Translations under genes and position numbers: made by a program
From: JALYLC01 sp963743275
Lineage (GTDB): Bacteria; Actinomycetota; Thermoleophilia; Gaiellales; JALYLC01
NCBI GenBank assembly: GCA_963743275.1
Contig: CAVUPB010000008.1
Coordinates: forward strand, 1 to 64,000
DNA: 64,000 nt
Direction: 5' to 3'
Notes under the pieces: generated by a model
What the model saw: the letters and a program-made list of their open reading frames with translations, nothing else
What the model was told of the DNA's origin: nothing
Databases searched by the model: none
In this document: positions 43,790-53,483 of the stretch, piece after piece
Layout of the letters: every line of letters starts with the position of its first letter
Numbering within the stretch: position 1 is the stretch's first letter

Positions 43790-44776
43790 TTAGCGGTCGT
43801 CGCCGGGCTCGGAGCCCTCGCCCTCCTCGGGCGTCGCCTCGCGCGCCGCGCCGTGCACGCGCTCGCGCGCGGCATCGATGGCGGAGCGGAAGCTCGCGCT
43901 CTCGCCGAATGGCCGGTGTGCAGGGGGTGCGGCCGGCGGCCGCAGCAGCGTCGGCGGCGGCGGCGGGGCGTCCTCTTCCTCGTCGGCGGCGGGCTCCTCG
44001 TGCTCGCTCACCGGCTCCAGCGGCTCGATCTCGTTCGTGTCCTCGCCGGGTGCCGCCGGGACGTCCGCCTCGGGCGTGATCGCGGGCAGCGCCTCGTAGG
44101 AGACGTAACCGGGATCGGGCTCGGGGAGCGGCGGCTCGAACGCGGGCGCCGGCTCGGGCGCGCGCTCGGGGGCCCAGGCGGAGGGCGCGGGGGTCCAGGC
44201 CGCGGGCGGCGCGGCGGGCTCGGGCTCGGACGCCGGCTCTTCGGCTGCCGGCTCCCAGGCCGCGGGCTCTTCGACCGCGGGCTCTGCGACGGCCGGCTTC
44301 CACGGCTTCCAAGTCGCATGCTCTTCGGCGACCGGCTCCTCGGCGACCGGCTCCTCGACCACCGGTTCCTCGGCGACCGGCTCCTCGGCCGCGGGCTCCT
44401 CGGCGACCGGCTCCTCGGCGAGGGGCTCCTCGGCCGCGGGCTCCGGCGCGACGGCCGGCTGCTCGAAGGCCGGGAACGAGGGCGCGGCCGCGGGCGGGAA
44501 GGCCGCGAATGCAGACGGCTCGGGCGCGGGCTCCGGAGCGACCGGCTCGGCGTGCCCCTCCTCGGCCAGGCGCGCGCGCAGCGAGTAGCGCGCCTCGCGC
44601 GTGTCGAGCGGCTCGTCGCCCTCGTGCTCGGCGACCTCGACGCCCTCCTCCTCGAACCAGCGCCGGTCCTCGGGCTCGAGACCGAGGCGCCGGCGCAGCC
44701 AGGTGCGCGCCTCGGGCGCCAGCACGAGGGCCCCGACTCCGACGGCCAGTCCGCCTATGACCCAACGCTTCGCCAT
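43790..44776 (-). CDS. Membrane-anchored Glu/Pro/Ala-rich repeat protein
   Basis: 328 aa from ATG 44776 (GGAGGAG 9 bases upstream). One N-terminal hydrophobic segment (WVIGGLAVGVGALVLAP), a charged juxtamembrane region, then a long low-complexity acidic domain with about ten tandem copies of a five-residue unit EEPVA/EEPAA (DNA 44320-44440), more Pro/Ala/Glu, and an acidic end. No enzyme fold. Possibly a cell-wall-spanning or scaffold protein. Length is likely variable between strains because the repeat is also a DNA repeat. Confidence 0.7.
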   Translation of the reverse strand: MAKRWVIGGLAVGVGALVLAPEARTWLRRRLGLEPEDRRWFEEEGVEVAEHEGDEPLDTREARYSLRARLAEEGHAEPVAPEPAPEPSAFAAFPPAAAPSFPAFEQPAVAPEPAAEEPLAEEPVAEEPAAEEPVAEEPVVEEPVAEEPVAEEHATWKPWKPAVAEPAVEEPAAWEPAAEEPASEPEPAAPPAAWTPAPSAWAPERAPEPAPAFEPPLPEPDPGYVSYEALPAITPEADVPAAPGEDTNEIEPLEPVSEHEEPAADEEEDAPPPPPTLLRPPAAPPAHRPFGESASFRSAIDAARERVHGAAREATPEEGEGSEPGDDR

Positions 44777-44892
44777 CGTCCAGCTCTCCTCCGTCGTATC
44801 GTTCTCAGGGTAGTCGATGCCGGCGGGGCCGTTCACGGTCGTATTCGGCTATCCTGCCCGGCGACAACAACGCCTTCTGCTGCGCCGTCGCC

Positions 44893-44969
44893 CCTGTCTC
44901 CTGGCCGGGGGTGGTGGCGGTACATCCACCGCACGCCGCAGCCGTCTGAGTCCGGAGAGGGGAGACAGG
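44893..44969 (+). promoter_or_regulatory. rpsF mRNA leader structure, possible S6:S18 autoregulatory element
   Basis: CCTGTCTCC (44893-44901) is the exact complement of GGAGACAGG (44961-44969), which runs into the rpsF Shine-Dalgarno (AGGAG, 44967-44971). Between them are smaller helices (GGTGG/CCACC) and a CCG-rich strand. A base-paired leader masking the rpsF ribosome site, with rpsR in the same operon, fits the known S6:S18 leader family; the pairing is seen, the identity is inferred. Confidence 0.6.
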
Positions 44970-44974
44970 AGCTT

Positions 44975-45304
44975 TTGCACCCGTACGAGGTGATGCTGAT
45001 GCTCGATGCCGACGCCGACGAGGCGCGGCAGAACGAGGTCATCGCCCGCATGCAACAGATCGTCGAGCAGGGCGGCGGCACGTTCGAGACCGTCGACGCG
45101 TGGGGCCGTCTCAAGCTGGCCTACGAGATCGACCACAAGGGCGAGGCCTTCTACCACATCGTCAACTTCACGAGCTCGACCGAGACGCTCGACGAGGTGA
45201 CGCGCGTGCTGCGCATCACGGACGACGTGATGCGCCACATGGTCGTCCGCCGCACGGGCCGCTCGCACGGCAAGCAGGCCGAGGATCAGGCCCCTGTGTC
45301 GTGA
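44975..45304 (+). CDS. rpsF: 30S ribosomal protein S6
   Basis: 109 aa. LHPYEVMLMLDADADE, QGGGTFETVDAWGRLKLAYEIDHKGEAFYHIVNF and ITDDVMRHMVVRR are typical S6 sequence; it binds the 16S platform with S18. Start is TTG 44975, fixed by the family N-terminus (xxYE) and AGGAG just before; no ATG or GTG is available. First gene of rpsF-ssb-rpsR-rplI. Confidence 0.95.
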   Translation: MHPYEVMLMLDADADEARQNEVIARMQQIVEQGGGTFETVDAWGRLKLAYEIDHKGEAFYHIVNFTSSTETLDEVTRVLRITDDVMRHMVVRRTGRSHGKQAEDQAPVS

Positions 45305-45418
45305 ACGTCGCGGTCCGTCACGCGTGTGCACCAGAGCCGGCTCCGGCCTGGCGCCGCGCGGACCGCGCTCGTACACTTGCGAACACACGTTCGATGACGA
45401 GCTGAGAAGGGCGAGACG

Positions 45419-45871
45419 ATGGCGAATATCAACCGCGTCGTGATCTCCGGCAACCTGACCAAGGACCCGGAGCTGCGCCAGTTGCCGAGCGGCAACTCGG
45501 TGTGCAAGCTGCGGATGGCCGTGAACACGCGCGTCAAGGACCGCGACAGCGGCCAGTGGACCGACAAGCCCAACTACTTCGATGTGACCGTCTGGGGCGG
45601 CCAGGGCGAGAGCGTGGCGAAGTACCTCTCGCGCGGCTCGGGCCTGCTCGTGGACGGCCGGCTCGAATGGCGCGAGTGGGATGCCCAGGACGGCACCAAG
45701 CGCCAGGCGGTCGAGATCATCGCCGAGAACACGCAGTTCATGGGCGGCCGCGAAGGCGGCGGCGGCGGAGGCGGCGGGGGCAGCGAGCGCTCCGGCGACT
45801 TCGCCCCCACCGGCGGCGCCCCCATGCCGACGTCGGCGCCGATCGCCGACGACGACGACATCCCGTTCTGA
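45419..45871 (+). CDS. ssb: Single-stranded DNA-binding protein
   Basis: 150 aa. OB-fold (INRVVISGNLTKDPELRQLPSGNSVCKLRMAVN, VWGGQGESVAKYLSRGSGLLVDGRLEWREW), a Gly-rich linker with eight Gly in a row near residue 118, and the protein-interaction tip DDDDIPF. A TACACT box at 45372-45377 could provide an extra promoter inside the operon. Confidence 0.96.
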   Translation: MANINRVVISGNLTKDPELRQLPSGNSVCKLRMAVNTRVKDRDSGQWTDKPNYFDVTVWGGQGESVAKYLSRGSGLLVDGRLEWREWDAQDGTKRQAVEIIAENTQFMGGREGGGGGGGGGSERSGDFAPTGGAPMPTSAPIADDDDIPF

Positions 45872-45888
45872 TCGAGGACTGAGCGAAC

Positions 45889-46164
45889 ATGGCCCGAGCC
45901 CGACCCACAAGCAAGACGAGCACGAAGCGCCGTGGCCCCGGTGGCGACAAGACCGGCGGCAAGCGCAAGATCTGCCACTTCTGCAAGGACAAGGTCGAAG
46001 AGGTCGATTACAAGAACGCCAACGCCCTCCGGCGCTACATCTCGGAGAAGGGCAAGATCCGCTCGCGCCGCATCACGGGCGCGTGCCGCCGCCACCAGAA
46101 CCAGGTGGCCGTGGCGATCAAGCGGGCCCGCGAGATGGCGCTGCTGCCGTACACGGGAGCCTGA
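45889..46164 (+). CDS. rpsR: 30S ribosomal protein S18
   Basis: 91 aa. Basic N-terminus, then KICHFCKDKVEEVDYKNANALRRYISEKGKIRSRRITGACRRHQNQVAVAIKRAREMALLPY. The C-x2-C plus C-x2-RH arrangement is the Zn-binding (C+) form of S18. Between ssb and rplI in the conserved order. Confidence 0.96.
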   Translation: MARARPTSKTSTKRRGPGGDKTGGKRKICHFCKDKVEEVDYKNANALRRYISEKGKIRSRRITGACRRHQNQVAVAIKRAREMALLPYTGA

Positions 46165-46168
46165 CTCG

Positions 46169-46666
46169 ATGGCGCGCAAGCAACACCGAGCGATCCTGCT
46201 GCAGGACGTCGATCACCTCGGCGCGCGCGGCGACGTCGTCAGCGTCAAGTCCGGCTATCTGCGCAACTACCTCGTCCCGCGGCGGCTCGCGGAGCAGGCG
46301 ACCGAGGCCCGCATCGCCGAGATCAAGCAGACCGAGTCGGTGCGCGCGAAGCAGCAGGCGCGCACGACCGAGCAGGCGCAGGAGATCGCGCGCACGCTCA
46401 CGACGACGATCCTCACGATCCCGGTGCTGGCCGGCGCGGGCGACCGCCTCTACGGCTCCGTGACTCCGGCCGACATCGCCGACGAGATCTGGCGCGCGCG
46501 CAAGATCCGCGTCGACCGCCGCAAGGTGCAGCTCGACGAGCCGATCCGGCGCCTGGGCACCTACCAGGTCGACATCGAGGTCTTCCCCGAGGTCGTCGCC
46601 ACGGTCAAGACGATGGTCGTGCCCGCGGAGGGCTCGACGTTCGACCTGCCCGTCCCGGAGGACTGA
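46169..46666 (+). CDS. rplI: 50S ribosomal protein L9
   Basis: 165 aa. N-terminal RNA-binding domain with AILLQDVDHLGARGDVVSVKSGYLRNYLVPRRLA, a long connecting helix, and the C-terminal domain ending with KTMVVPAEG. Standard length and order. Last gene of the operon; a perfect hairpin terminator starts 4 bases after the stop. Confidence 0.95.
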   Translation: MARKQHRAILLQDVDHLGARGDVVSVKSGYLRNYLVPRRLAEQATEARIAEIKQTESVRAKQQARTTEQAQEIARTLTTTILTIPVLAGAGDRLYGSVTPADIADEIWRARKIRVDRRKVQLDEPIRRLGTYQVDIEVFPEVVATVKTMVVPAEGSTFDLPVPED

Positions 46667-46669
46667 TCG

Positions 46670-46697
46670 CGCGCGAACGGCGCCCGCCGTTCGCGCG
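46670..46697 (+). terminator. Hairpin terminator after rplI
   Basis: CGCGCGAACGGCG (46670-46682) and its exact complement (46685-46697), 13 bp with a 2-base loop, no T tract. Confidence 0.85.
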
Positions 46698-46737
46698 ACG
46701 ACTACCGCACGAGGGATTGCCCGTCGGTTTTCGCGCC

Positions 46738-46743
46738 TAGCGT
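46738..46743 (+). promoter_or_regulatory. -10 box TAGCGT, leaderless start
   Basis: Located 7 bases upstream of the ATG at 46751 with no Shine-Dalgarno; suggests a leaderless transcript. Confidence 0.4.
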
Positions 46744-46750
46744 GCGGCGC

Positions 46751-47257
46751 ATGCAGCTGTTCGGTCGCACGGGCGACGCGGAGGATCCGCGCGCCGCTGC
46801 CCGCAAGGCCTACCTCGGGCTCCGGCAGGTGGCGCTCGATCTCACCCCCGGCGCGCTCGGGATGCCCGGTGCGGGCGACGCGCCGGTGCTCGCCGTGCTG
46901 ATGGAGACGGGCTACCCGGCGGCCGTCGCGACGCTCGTCGGCGTCGCCGACGGCACGACGAGCCTGTACTTCAGCAACGGCGGAGGCATGCTCGGCGCCG
47001 GCACCCGCGGCGACGTCGCGAAGGCCACGGCGCTCTGGCTCAAGGTCTGCGGCGCGCAGCTCGCGCAGCTGTCGGCGGTCGCCGATCCGCAGCTCCCCGA
47101 GGAGGGCATGACGCAGTTCGTCGCCGTGACCCCCGGCGGGCTGCTGGGCGCGCTCGTGCCGACGGCCGATCTCGGCGAGCGCCGCCACCCGCTGGCGCCG
47201 CTGTTCTTCGCGGCGCACGGCGTGATCACGCAGGTACGGCTGACCGAAGCCGCCTGA
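46751..47257 (+). CDS. Conserved hypothetical protein
   Basis: 168 aa, soluble. Pattern APVLAVLMETGYPAAVATLVGVADGTTSLYFSNGGGMLGAG and GMTQFVAVTPGGLLGALVPTADLGER suggests a compact alpha/beta domain of the roadblock-like sort, but no assignment is safe. It stands alone between the rplI terminator and dnaB. ATG 46751 preferred over GTG 46742 because of the -10 spacing. Confidence 0.65.
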   Translation: MQLFGRTGDAEDPRAAARKAYLGLRQVALDLTPGALGMPGAGDAPVLAVLMETGYPAAVATLVGVADGTTSLYFSNGGGMLGAGTRGDVAKATALWLKVCGAQLAQLSAVADPQLPEEGMTQFVAVTPGGLLGALVPTADLGERRHPLAPLFFAAHGVITQVRLTEAA

Positions 47258-47600
47258 CGGCCACGTCCGCTCAGGAGCGCAGCGAGAGGGCGACGGCCGG
47301 CAGGAAGTACGGGTAGCAGGCGCTGCCGAGCCGCCCGCCGTCCGTCGACACGGTCGCGGAGGCCCGCAGCGTGCGCGCCTCCGTGAACTGTGCGATCGCC
47401 CGGAAGCGCAGCGCGGCGAGTCCGGCGGCGGCCAGGATCCGTCTCGGCGTCATGCCCGTCCCTACGGTGGCGTGGCGTGCCGAGGTTCCGTCCTGCGCGA
47501 GCCCCGATGCGTTCTGCCCGCAAAGAGCGGCATCACGTCACGCCGCGCGCGGCCGCACGCCGGACGGCACGGCTACGCTGCTCGTGGTGAGGGCCCACAC
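47258..47600. other. 343-base gap upstream of dnaB; one weak small ORF
   Basis: No well-supported gene. A minus-strand frame at 47271-47453 (60 aa, start MTPRRILAAAGLAALRFRAI, end YFLPAVALSLRS) has AGGGA before its ATG and could be a small secreted or membrane peptide, but evidence is thin. A TACGCT at 47574-47579 may be the dnaB -10, about 21 bases before the ATG. Confidence 0.4.
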
Positions 47601-48995
47601 ATGAGCAGCAGCGCACCCGAGAGGGACGACGTCGGGGGGCGATTGCCGCCTCAGGACATGGATGCCGAGCAGTCGGTGCTCGGCGCCATGCTGCTCTCGG
47701 AGACCGCCGTCTCCGAGGCCACCGAGGTGCTCAAGGCCGAGGACTTCTACCGCGGCGGGCACGGCGAGATCTTCGCCGCCATGGCCGAGCTCTACTCGGC
47801 GTCCGAGCCCGTCGACCAGGTCTCGGTGTGCGACCGCCTCGACCAGCGCGGCACGCTCCAGCAGGTCGGCGGCCGCCCTGCGGTGTTCGCCCTCGCCGAG
47901 GCCGTCCCCGTCGTCACGAATGCGCGGCGCTACGCCGAGATCGTGCGCGAGATGGCGCTCCTGCGCGGCCTCATCCGCGTGGGGACGGAGGTCGCCCAGC
48001 TCGGCTACGACCGCCCGGGCGACACCCGCGAGCTGCTCGACATGGCCGAGCAGAAGGTCTACGAGATCTCGCAGAACGGCACCACCGAGGACTTCACGCT
48101 CATCAAGCAGCCGCTCGACGAGGCCTTCCACCGCCTCACGCTGCTCTTCGAGCACGGCGACGGCACCGGCGTGACCGGGCTCCCGACGGGCTTCGGCGAG
48201 CTCGACCGGCTGACCTCGGGCCTGCAGAAGTCGAACCTCGTGATCCTGGCCGCGCGCCCCTCGATGGGCAAGACGAGCCTCGCGCTCAACATCGCCGAGC
48301 ACGCGGCGGTGACGCTGCAGAAGCCGGTCGCGCTGTTCTCGCTCGAGATGTCGAAGGCCGAGATCGCCCAGCGCCTGCTGTGCTCGGTCGGCAAGGTCGA
48401 CCAGAGCAAGCTGCGCCTCGGCCAGCTCGAGGACGGCGACTGGATGCGGGTCACGGGCGCGATGGAGACGCTCGGCTCGGCGCCGCTCTACATCGACGAC
48501 TCGGGCGCGATGACCGTGATGGAGATGCGCGCGAAGGCGCGGCGCCTGGCGGCCAAGCAGAAGGGCGGCCTCGCGATGGTCGTCGTCGACTACATCCAGC
48601 TGATGCAGGCCTCGACGCCCTCCGACAACCGCGTCCAGGAGATCTCGCAGATCTCGCGCTCGCTCAAGATGCTCGCGCGCGACCTCGACGTCCCCGTGAT
48701 GGCGCTCTCGCAGCTCTCGCGCGCCGTCGAGCAGCGGCAGGACAAGCGGCCGGTGCTCTCCGACCTGCGCGAGTCGGGCGCGATCGAGCAGGACGCCGAC
48801 GTCGTCATGTTCATCTACCGCGACGCCTACTACCGCAAGTCGGAGGGCGAGGAAGTGCGCCCCGACGACCCCTCGAACGACCTCTCCGAGCTGATCGTGT
48901 CCAAGCACCGCAACGGGCCGGTGGGCATGGTCAACCTGCGCTTCCAGTCGCGCTACACCCGCTTCGTCGACGACTACGCGTCCGCGCGCACGTAG
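47601..48995 (+). CDS. dnaB: Replicative DNA helicase DnaB
   Basis: 464 aa. N-terminal helical domain (PPQDMDAEQSVLGAMLLSETAV), linker, RecA-like motor: Walker A ARPSMGKTSLALNIAEH, LFSLEMSKAEIAQRLL, Walker B MVVVDYIQLM, and arginine finger region SDLRESGAIEQDADVVMFIYRD. Unwinds DNA at the fork. No intein. Standard place after rplI. Confidence 0.95.
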   Translation: MSSSAPERDDVGGRLPPQDMDAEQSVLGAMLLSETAVSEATEVLKAEDFYRGGHGEIFAAMAELYSASEPVDQVSVCDRLDQRGTLQQVGGRPAVFALAEAVPVVTNARRYAEIVREMALLRGLIRVGTEVAQLGYDRPGDTRELLDMAEQKVYEISQNGTTEDFTLIKQPLDEAFHRLTLLFEHGDGTGVTGLPTGFGELDRLTSGLQKSNLVILAARPSMGKTSLALNIAEHAAVTLQKPVALFSLEMSKAEIAQRLLCSVGKVDQSKLRLGQLEDGDWMRVTGAMETLGSAPLYIDDSGAMTVMEMRAKARRLAAKQKGGLAMVVVDYIQLMQASTPSDNRVQEISQISRSLKMLARDLDVPVMALSQLSRAVEQRQDKRPVLSDLRESGAIEQDADVVMFIYRDAYYRKSEGEEVRPDDPSNDLSELIVSKHRNGPVGMVNLRFQSRYTRFVDDYASART

Positions 48996-49001
48996 TCCGT
49001 T

Positions 49002-49007
49002 TACCCT
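49002..49007 (+). promoter_or_regulatory. -10 box TACCCT of purA, leaderless
   Basis: Six bases separate TACCCT from the purA GTG; no ribosome site is present. Confidence 0.45.
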
Positions 49008-49013
49008 GCCGCG

Positions 49014-50345
<1,332 letters not shown>

Positions 50346-51193
50346 GCCGCGAACGCCGCGCGCACCGTCTCGGTGACGGGCCGCTCCGACGGCAGCGCTC
50401 GTCCGTCGATCTCGCACACGGGCACGATCTCGGCGCCGGTCCCGGTCAGGAACAGCTCGTCGGCCGTCCATGCGTCGGCCGGGGTGAGAGCCGCCTCGGC
50501 GGCCTCGATCCCCTGCTCGGCGAGCAGCCGCATGACGAGCGCGCGCGTGATGCCCGCGAGCGCGCCGCTCGCGACCGCGGGCGTGAGCACCCGGCCGCGG
50601 CTGACGAGGAAGACGTTGTCGGCGGTGCACTCGGCGATCAGGCCCTGCGCGTTGAGCAGCAGCGCTTCGTCGGCGCCCTGCCGGCGCGCCTCGATCGAGG
50701 CCAGCACGCTCGTCAGGTAGTTGAGGCTCTTGACCTGCGGCGGCAGCGCGTCGCTCGCGCTGCGGCGCAGGCTCGACGTGACGAGCCGCACCCCGTCGCG
50801 GTAGCGCTCCGGCGGATAGAGCGCGAGCGGCGCCGCGATCACGATCAGGCTCGCGCGCGGACACGTGTGCGGCGACACGCCGAGCGCGCCCTCGCCGCGC
50901 GTGACCACGAGGCGCAGGTAGCCGTCGTCGAGCCCGGCGCGCTCGGCGGCCTCGCAGCAGAGCGCGGCGATCTCGTCGCGCCCGGCGGGCAGCTCGAGCA
51001 CGAGCGCGCGCGCCGAGGCCGCGAGGCGGTCGAGGTGCTCGTCCAGCAGGAACGGCCTTCCGCCGTACACGCGGATGCCCTCGAAGACGCCGTCGCCGTA
51101 GAGCAGGCCATGGTCGAGCACCGGGATCCGGGCATCCTCGGCCGGTGTCCACTTCCCATCGACGTACGCGATCACAACCTCACCCCCAGAGAG

Positions 51194-51210
51194 ACTAGAC
51201 AGAGTCTAGT
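51194..51210. promoter_or_regulatory. Palindromic operator between aminotransferase and HxlR gene
   Basis: ACTAGAC-AGA-GTCTAGT, perfect 7-bp arms, in the 59-base divergent gap. A TAAAGT box (51223-51228) lies 6 bases before the HxlR ATG, implying a leaderless, self-controlled regulator. Confidence 0.7.
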
Positions 51211-51234
51211 GACTATACGATGTAAAGTGACCGC

Positions 51235-51705
51235 ATGTCCACCTACCCCGCCGACTGCCCGGTCGCCGCGACGCTCGACGCGGTCGGCGATCGCTGGACG
51301 CTCCTGATCGTGCGCGACCTCCTGCGCGGGATCACGCGCTACGGCGAGCTCGAGCGCTCGCTCGATCCGATCGCCCCGAACCTGCTCGCCGGGCGGCTGC
51401 GCCGGCTCGAGGATCTCGGCCTCGTGACGCGCGAGCGCTACAGCGAGCGCCCGCTGCGCGCGAGCTACGCCCTGACCGAGCGCGGCCGCGCGCTCGCGCC
51501 GGTGATCATCACGCTCGGCCGCTTCGGGATCGACCACCTCGGCAGGCAGGAGCCCGACTACCTCGCCGCCCACGTCGGCTGCGGCGGGCGCGTGCCGCCG
51601 ACGGCGTGGCGCTGCCTCCGCTGCGGCGACGACGTCACCGCCGGGGAGCTCGAGCTGCTGCCGCCGGCCGAGATCGCTCCGCCGGCGCGGGCGGTGTCTC
51701 AGTAG
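51235..51705 (+). CDS. HxlR-family transcriptional regulator
   Basis: 156 aa. HxlR winged helix (CPVAATLDAVGDRWTLLIVRDLLRGITRYGELERSLDPIAPNLLAGRLRRLEDLGLV) with conserved N-terminal Cys of CPV, sometimes a redox or aldehyde sensor. The C-terminal 45 residues include HVGCGGRVPPTAWRCLRCGDDV, with a pair of Cys (C-x2-C) that could bind zinc. Precedes purD by 10 bases. Confidence 0.88.
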   Translation: MSTYPADCPVAATLDAVGDRWTLLIVRDLLRGITRYGELERSLDPIAPNLLAGRLRRLEDLGLVTRERYSERPLRASYALTERGRALAPVIITLGRFGIDHLGRQEPDYLAAHVGCGGRVPPTAWRCLRCGDDVTAGELELLPPAEIAPPARAVSQ

Positions 51706-51708
51706 ACT
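51703..51708 (+). promoter_or_regulatory. -10 box TAGACT of purD, leaderless
   Basis: TAGACT overlaps the HxlR stop and lies 7 bases before the purD ATG at 51716. Confidence 0.45.
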
Positions 51709-51715
51709 CGGCGTG

Positions 51716-52999
51716 ATGAGGATCCTGCTCGTCGGCTCGGGCGGGCGGGAGCACGCGCTGGCGCAGTCGCTCGCCGCGAGCCCCACCTGCAGCGAATTGC
51801 ACTGCGCGCCCGGCAACCCCGGCATCGCGCGCGTGGCGACCTGCCACGCCGTCGCCGTGGACGACCTCGGCGGCCTCGTCGCGCTCGCGCACCATCTCGA
51901 GGCGGGACTCGTCGTGATCGGGCCCGAGCTGCCGCTCGTCCTCGGTCTCGGCGATGCGCTGCGGCGGGCTCGCATCCCCGTCTTCGGGCCGTCGTCGGGG
52001 GCCGCGCTCGTCGAGGGCTCGAAGGCGTTCTCCAAGAAGCTGATGCTCGCGGCCGGCGTGCCCACGGCGCGCTCGTGGACGTGCACCGAGCTCGGCGCCG
52101 CGCTGCGTGCGGTCGACGAGCTCGGCGGCGCCTGCGTCGTCAAGGCCGACGGGCTCGCAGCGGGCAAGGGCGTGACCGTGTGCCCCGATCGCGAGACGGC
52201 GCAGGCCGCGATCGAGGCGAGCCTCGTCGGCCGGGCGTTCGGCGAGGCCGGCAGCACGGTCGTCGTCGAGGAGCTGCTGACCGGGGACGAGGTCTCGCTG
52301 CTGGCGCTCTGCCACGGCCAGGCGGCGCGGCCACTCGCCGCGGCCCAGGACTTCAAGCGCGTCGGCGACGGCGACAGCGGGCCCAACACGGGCGGCATGG
52401 GCGCGTACTCGCCGGTGCCGTGGTTCGGCGACGCGGCGACCGACGAGGCCGCGCGGCTCGTGCACGTGCCGTTGCTGGCCGAGCTCGCCCATCGCGGCAT
52501 CCCGTTCTCGGGCTGCCTCTACGCCGGGCTCATGCTCACGGCCGACGGGCCGCGGGTGCTCGAGTACAACGTGCGCTTCGGCGACCCCGAGACCCAGGCG
52601 CTCGCGGCGCGCTTCGACGGCGATCTGGCCGCGGCGCTCGCGGCGATCGCGCACGGCGCGCCCGACGAGGTCACCCTCGGGGTCAGCAGCGACGCGGCCG
52701 TGACGCTCGTGCTGGCCGCGCCCGGCTATCCCGAGGCCACCCGCACGGGGCAGGAGATCGAGGGCATCGAGCGCGCGGAGGCGCTGCCGGGCGTGACGGT
52801 CCAGCACGCCGGGACGGCGCTGCGCGACGGCCGGCTCGTCGTCGCCGGCGGCCGCGTGCTGGGCGTGACGGCGACGGCGCCGACGCTCCACCTCGCGCGC
52901 GAGCGCGCCATGGCGGGCGCGCAGGCGATCACATTCGAAGGCAAGCACGTGCGCAGCGACATCGCGCTGCGCGCGGCCCAGGAGGAAGCACGTGTCTGA
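51716..52999 (+). CDS. purD: Phosphoribosylamine-glycine ligase
   Basis: 427 aa ATP-grasp enzyme. Family N-terminus MRILLVGSGGREHALAQSLA fixes the ATG at 51716. Also GPELPLVLGLGDALRRA, VVKADGLAAGKGVTV, AQDFKRVGDGDSGPNTGGMGAYSPVP, LEYNVRFGDPETQAL. Makes GAR in de novo purine synthesis. Overlaps purE by 8 bases. Confidence 0.95.
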   Translation: MRILLVGSGGREHALAQSLAASPTCSELHCAPGNPGIARVATCHAVAVDDLGGLVALAHHLEAGLVVIGPELPLVLGLGDALRRARIPVFGPSSGAALVEGSKAFSKKLMLAAGVPTARSWTCTELGAALRAVDELGGACVVKADGLAAGKGVTVCPDRETAQAAIEASLVGRAFGEAGSTVVVEELLTGDEVSLLALCHGQAARPLAAAQDFKRVGDGDSGPNTGGMGAYSPVPWFGDAATDEAARLVHVPLLAELAHRGIPFSGCLYAGLMLTADGPRVLEYNVRFGDPETQALAARFDGDLAAALAAIAHGAPDEVTLGVSSDAAVTLVLAAPGYPEATRTGQEIEGIERAEALPGVTVQHAGTALRDGRLVVAGGRVLGVTATAPTLHLARERAMAGAQAITFEGKHVRSDIALRAAQEEARV

Positions 53000-53483
53000 G
53001 ATTCCCCCCACCCCGACGCCGGCCGAGATGGAGCAGCTCTATCCCGGCCTGGAGTCCGACGGCCCGCTCGTCGGGATCCTGATGGGTTCGGAGTCGGACC
53101 GTCCCATCATGGAGAAGGCCTGCGCCGAGCTCGAGGCGCGCGCGCTCTCGTACGAGCTGCGCGTCATCTCGGCGCACCGCAACCCCAAGGAGGTCGCGGC
53201 CTACGCCGAGGGCGCTGCGCTGCGCGGCATCCGCGTGCTGATCTGCGGCGCCGGCATGGCGGCCGCGCTGCCCGGCGTCGTGGCGGCCTACACCGAGCTG
53301 CCGGTGATCGGCGTGCCGATCGCCTCGGGCGGGCTCGGCGGCATGGACGCGCTGCTCGCGATCTCGCAGATGCCGCCGGGCGTTCCCGTCGGCTGCATGG
53401 CGATCGGCGGGGCGCGCAACGCGGCGATCTTCGCGGCGCGCATCCTGGCGCAGGGCGGCACGCCCATCCAGGAAGGGGAATGA
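52992..53483 (+). CDS. purE: N5-carboxyaminoimidazole ribonucleotide mutase
   Basis: 163 aa. LVGILMGSESDRPIMEKACAEL, SAHRNPKEVAAYAEGAALRGIRVLICGAGMAAALPGV, PVIGVPIASGGLGGMDALLAISQMPPGVPVGCMAIGGARNAAIFAARIL. Converts N5-CAIR to CAIR (or AIR plus CO2 in class II). A 25-residue N-terminal extension precedes the core. No purK follows, where it usually does. Confidence 0.93.
   Translation: MSEIPPTPTPAEMEQLYPGLESDGPLVGILMGSESDRPIMEKACAELEARALSYELRVISAHRNPKEVAAYAEGAALRGIRVLICGAGMAAALPGVVAAYTELPVIGVPIASGGLGGMDALLAISQMPPGVPVGCMAIGGARNAAIFAARILAQGGTPIQEGE

Noticed and set aside
44318..44450. CRISPR-like regular repeats
   Set aside because: Repeats are contiguous 15-base coding units for EEPVA/EEPAA, with no spacers.
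43764..45304. Long frames opposite the repeat protein and across rpsF
   Set aside because: They are shadows; the rpsF start is fixed by the S6 N-terminus and ribosome site, and the repeat protein by its membrane anchor and ribosome site.
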